Source of the DNA: an uncultured Muribaculaceae bacterium
GTDB taxonomy: Bacteria; Bacteroidota; Bacteroidia; Bacteroidales; Muribaculaceae
Reading direction: 5' to 3'
Length of the DNA: 64,000 nucleotides
Assembly: GCA_910586895.1 (NCBI GenBank)
Contig: CAJUIW010000009.1
Span: forward strand, 33,096 to 97,095
Positions 61,474-64,000 of the stretch are shown here, piece by piece. Position 1 is the first letter of the stretch; each line of letters starts with the position of its first letter. A program made the translations under genes and the position numbers. The notes beneath the pieces are model-generated. The model was given only the letters and a program-made list of their open reading frames with translations. It was not told the origin of the DNA and did not search any database.

Positions 61474-64000
61474 TTATTTCTTAATATCACGCATAAGTGT
61501 TTCAACTGCAGTACGGAGCTGAGTATCCTCTCCGTTAAGAATATCGGCCGGAGCATTCAGCACACGCACGTCAGGTTCGAGCTGGGTATTTTCAAGATAA
61601 TTGCCCTCGGCTGTACGGAATCCGATGACAGGAATACCGAATACGAGAGTCGGGTCCTGGAGCGTAACCCAGTTGACACTTGACATAGTACCGGGTACAG
61701 GCATGCCCACAAGTTTACCCAAGCCTTTGTGCTTGTACACCCAGGGAGTACCATGCGCATTACTATAGTTGGCTTCACCGATCACCATGATGCTCGGTTT
61801 GGTCCAGCGGCGTGAAGGCATGGTAGATGTGACCATACCATGTATATCCTGTGTGAGATAAGGCTCGGCGCTGAACATCACTTCGATATCCTCGTGCAGA
61901 CGTCCGCCGCCATTCCAACGGGTGTCGATTACTATACCGTCCAGATCACGGTACTTACCCATCACTTTAGAATATATCTCACGGAAACTGTCATCGCTCA
62001 TTGAACGCAGATGTACATATCCAAGACGTCCGCCCGACCACTTCTGCACATCAGCTTCACGCTGACTGATCCAACGATTATAAAGGAGCTCGTTCATAAC
62101 ACCGCTGCTTACCGGGAGGATTACCTCTTCCGATGTGGCTCCCGAAGGAGTGGTGAAGCGAACGAGTGTCTTTTTCTTTATTATATCATTGAACATAGCG
62201 TTGTAATCAACGGAATCAGTGAGCTCAACACCATTGATTGCCGTAATTACCGCGCCAGGGGCCATTGATGTACCGCTATGATCAAATGGGCCTTTCTCCA
62301 CCACTTCGCTGACCTTGAGACCGGGGCCTTCATAAGTCAGATCGTAAAGCAGTCCGAATGAACCGGTTGGAGTCTTTGGAGCCTGACCTGAATAGCGTCC
62401 GCCGGTATGTGAGACATTCAGTTCACCGAGAAGCTCACTGAGCATCTCCGCATAATCGTAGTTATTGTTTATATGCGGCAGGAAGCGCTTGTAATTGTTG
62501 TAGAGGCTGTCCCACTGCACTCCATTCATGTCAGCGACATAGAAACGCTCACGCTCTTCATTGTAAACATGACGAAGCATATATTCACGTTCCTTATCGG
62601 TGTCAATGGTAAATTTACCGCCAAGCGAAACATTGGTCACGCGGTCATTCTTAGGATTGAACTTGCGCACCGACGAACCGAGCAGGAATATATTTCCGTC
62701 CGGATCAGCCTGCATGTAAGCACCGCCGCCATTGAGCTTGTTGACAATCTTGGCGTCATCCTTACGCAGACTCTTCTTCCACAAATCATATCCGCCTTCG
62801 AAGGAAGAGAGATAGTAGAGGGTTTCGCCATCAGGTGTAAGATAGGCGTCAGCTATCTGCGAAGAGTTTGGGGTAAGGCGTACGGTACGCTCCTCGACAT
62901 TGGCAAAATCATACTGAGGAGTCTCATTCTTCTTGGCTTCAGCCTTATCGGCCTTGTCATCCGCTTTCTTTGACTTGCCCTTCTGCTTTTTATCCTTTGT
63001 AGATGCTGCGGGTTCAGACTGTTTCTTCGAACGTGATTTCTCCACCTCCTTGAGCAGGGCGTAATCCTCTTCATTCAGGCGATAGCGGTCATAGGCATCC
63101 TTGGTCAGGAATGCAAGCATAACATCGTACATCGAGCCCCATGAAGCATGATTGCGCATACCGTAGCGTTCTGACAGGAATATGATGGCTTTACCATCCA
63201 TGGCCCAATGAGGCTGAGCGTCGAAATAACCGGAGTCGGTAATCTTATGAAGCTCACCTGTGGCTACATCAATCACAGCTATGTCGCCATAGGGCTGATG
63301 TGTGGCCTGGGTATTTTCAATAAGAAGCATGCGGCTGTCAGGCGACCACTGCACATCGAATCCTTTGGTTCGTGTAGGATTAGTGGTGCCGTCGGTGAGC
63401 TGCTTATCCTGTCCTGTAGTCAGATCGCGCACCATAAGCTTATTGCGGTCAGCTATATACGCGAGTTTCTTTCCGTCGGGCGACAGATTGGGAACTGTAC
63501 GGTCAACTCCGTCGGCCGGGAATACACGCTCTTCTTTAACAACTGTGGCATTAGAGAAATTCGGGTCCTCGGAACGGGCTATCCATGCACGGTAGATATT
63601 GTAGTTGCCGTCGCGTTCGGAGGTATAATACAGTTCACGTGAGTCCTTGCCCCATGTGATATCACTTTCGCCGGCAGGAGTATCGGTGATACGCTTCACT
63701 GACGAATGGTCAACAGAGGTGACGAAAACTTCACCACGGTTGACATAGGCCACCTGCTTGCCGTCGGGACTCACAGCGGCCCCACCGGTTGCCCGCGATG
63801 CATTCAGTGTGAGCAGCGAGGGTTCATCATCCGTAATAATGTCAATGTTTACCTTCTCAGGTGCGGCATTACCCTTCTTGGTATAAATCTCACCATTGTA
63901 TGTGAATGCAAGGGTTCCGTCGGCTCCGATTGACAAGAAACGCACCGGATGTGTATTGAAATCAGTAACCTGAGTCAACTTGCCGGGAGCGTCAAGCTTC
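61474..64000 (-). CDS. Tricorn-like S41 protease, 5' end outside the window
   Basis: At least 842 residues; the frame is open to the right edge, so the N-terminus is missing. The visible part has TolB/PD40 propeller blades (for example NPTRTKGFDVQWSPDSRML), a Lys-rich charged stretch (about 62.94-63.03 kb), a second propeller, a PDZ domain (VSEVVEKGPFDHSGTSMAPG), and the S41 domain with VIDTRWNGGGRLHE and the likely nucleophile serine in GEANYSNAHGTPW. Likely an exported peptidase that processes peptides. Followed at its end by the Smr gene after 3 bases. Confidence 0.9.
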   Translation of the reverse strand, partial: KLDAPGKLTQVTDFNTHPVRFLSIGADGTLAFTYNGEIYTKKGNAAPEKVNIDIITDDEPSLLTLNASRATGGAAVSPDGKQVAYVNRGEVFVTSVDHSSVKRITDTPAGESDITWGKDSRELYYTSERDGNYNIYRAWIARSEDPNFSNATVVKEERVFPADGVDRTVPNLSPDGKKLAYIADRNKLMVRDLTTGQDKQLTDGTTNPTRTKGFDVQWSPDSRMLLIENTQATHQPYGDIAVIDVATGELHKITDSGYFDAQPHWAMDGKAIIFLSERYGMRNHASWGSMYDVMLAFLTKDAYDRYRLNEEDYALLKEVEKSRSKKQSEPAASTKDKKQKGKSKKADDKADKAEAKKNETPQYDFANVEERTVRLTPNSSQIADAYLTPDGETLYYLSSFEGGYDLWKKSLRKDDAKIVNKLNGGGAYMQADPDGNIFLLGSSVRKFNPKNDRVTNVSLGGKFTIDTDKEREYMLRHVYNEERERFYVADMNGVQWDSLYNNYKRFLPHINNNYDYAEMLSELLGELNVSHTGGRYSGQAPKTPTGSFGLLYDLTYEGPGLKVSEVVEKGPFDHSGTSMAPGAVITAINGVELTDSVDYNAMFNDIIKKKTLVRFTTPSGATSEEVILPVSSGVMNELLYNRWISQREADVQKWSGGRLGYVHLRSMSDDSFREIYSKVMGKYRDLDGIVIDTRWNGGGRLHEDIEVMFSAEPYLTQDIHGMVTSTMPSRRWTKPSIMVIGEANYSNAHGTPWVYKHKGLGKLVGMPVPGTMSSVNWVTLQDPTLVFGIPVIGFRTAEGNYLENTQLEPDVRVLNAPADILNGEDTQLRTAVETLMRDIKK

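Overview
This window reads as a chromosomal segment of a Bacteroidales bacterium, most likely from the Muribaculaceae (gut S24-7 group). The order-level call rests on many promoters of the Bacteroidota type (TAnnTTTG near -7, with TTG/TTTG about 19-20 bases upstream), the MurF-alanine racemase fusion, PPi-dependent phosphofructokinase, GSCFA and DUF4293/DUF2027 proteins, a PorE-like OmpA lipoprotein and a C-terminal tail of the type IX secretion kind. The family-level call is an inference from overall protein flavour. I saw no rRNA, tRNA, CRISPR array, transposase or integrase.

Layout. 0-9 kb: edge of a secreted Gly/Asn-rich protein, then a dense + strand run: pyrE, an SRPBCC protein, a Rieske-like lipoprotein, pheS, nth, a GtrA protein, tilS, tdk, DUF3108 and a 5'-nucleotidase. 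8.8-16.1 kb: an ECF sigma factor with a membrane protein and a Spy-like protein, then a giant alpha-2-macroglobulin. 16.2-21.8 kb: an accessory stretch holding a helically phased TCCACA array, a secreted Pro-Glu-Thr repeat protein with Met-rich islands, and a pair of DUF262 (GmrSD-like) genes that is probably a defence module. 21.9-28.2 kb: GH20 hexosaminidase, truA, speA, a 57-residue membrane protein and a nitroreductase. 28.2-33.5 kb: an A+T-richer minus-strand operon of five envelope genes (DUF6175 and four poorly known proteins) with its own promoter, long structured leader and terminator. 33.6-37.5 kb: pfp, an inactive-looking M16 peptidase and kdsB. 37.5-39.6 kb: a secreted protein with a sorting-like tail, a CotH-family protein, and a candidate 63-nt sRNA. 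39.6-51.4 kb: EamA transporter, purT, radA, a SpoU methyltransferase, two envelope lipoproteins, GSCFA and murF-alr. 51.4-64 kb: DUF4293, surE, acpP-fabF, an RsiV-like lipoprotein, trpS, an outer-membrane barrel, YitT, SDR, an EFR1 ferredoxin, a Smr protein and the 3' part of a tricorn-like S41 protease.

How the genes fit together. Most of the window is housekeeping: nucleotide synthesis and salvage (pyrE, purT, tdk, surE, 5'-nucleotidase), translation (pheS, trpS, tilS, truA, SpoU), DNA repair (nth, radA), and envelope building (kdsB, murF-alr, acpP-fabF, PorE-like, A2M). Many genes overlap by ATGA or a few bases, which implies translational coupling. The places most likely to hide new biology are the DUF262 pair, the Pro-Glu-Thr repeat protein with its phased upstream array, the five-gene envelope operon with its leader, and the sRNA at 39.5 kb. 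All functional statements are by recognition of sequence motifs; no database search was run.
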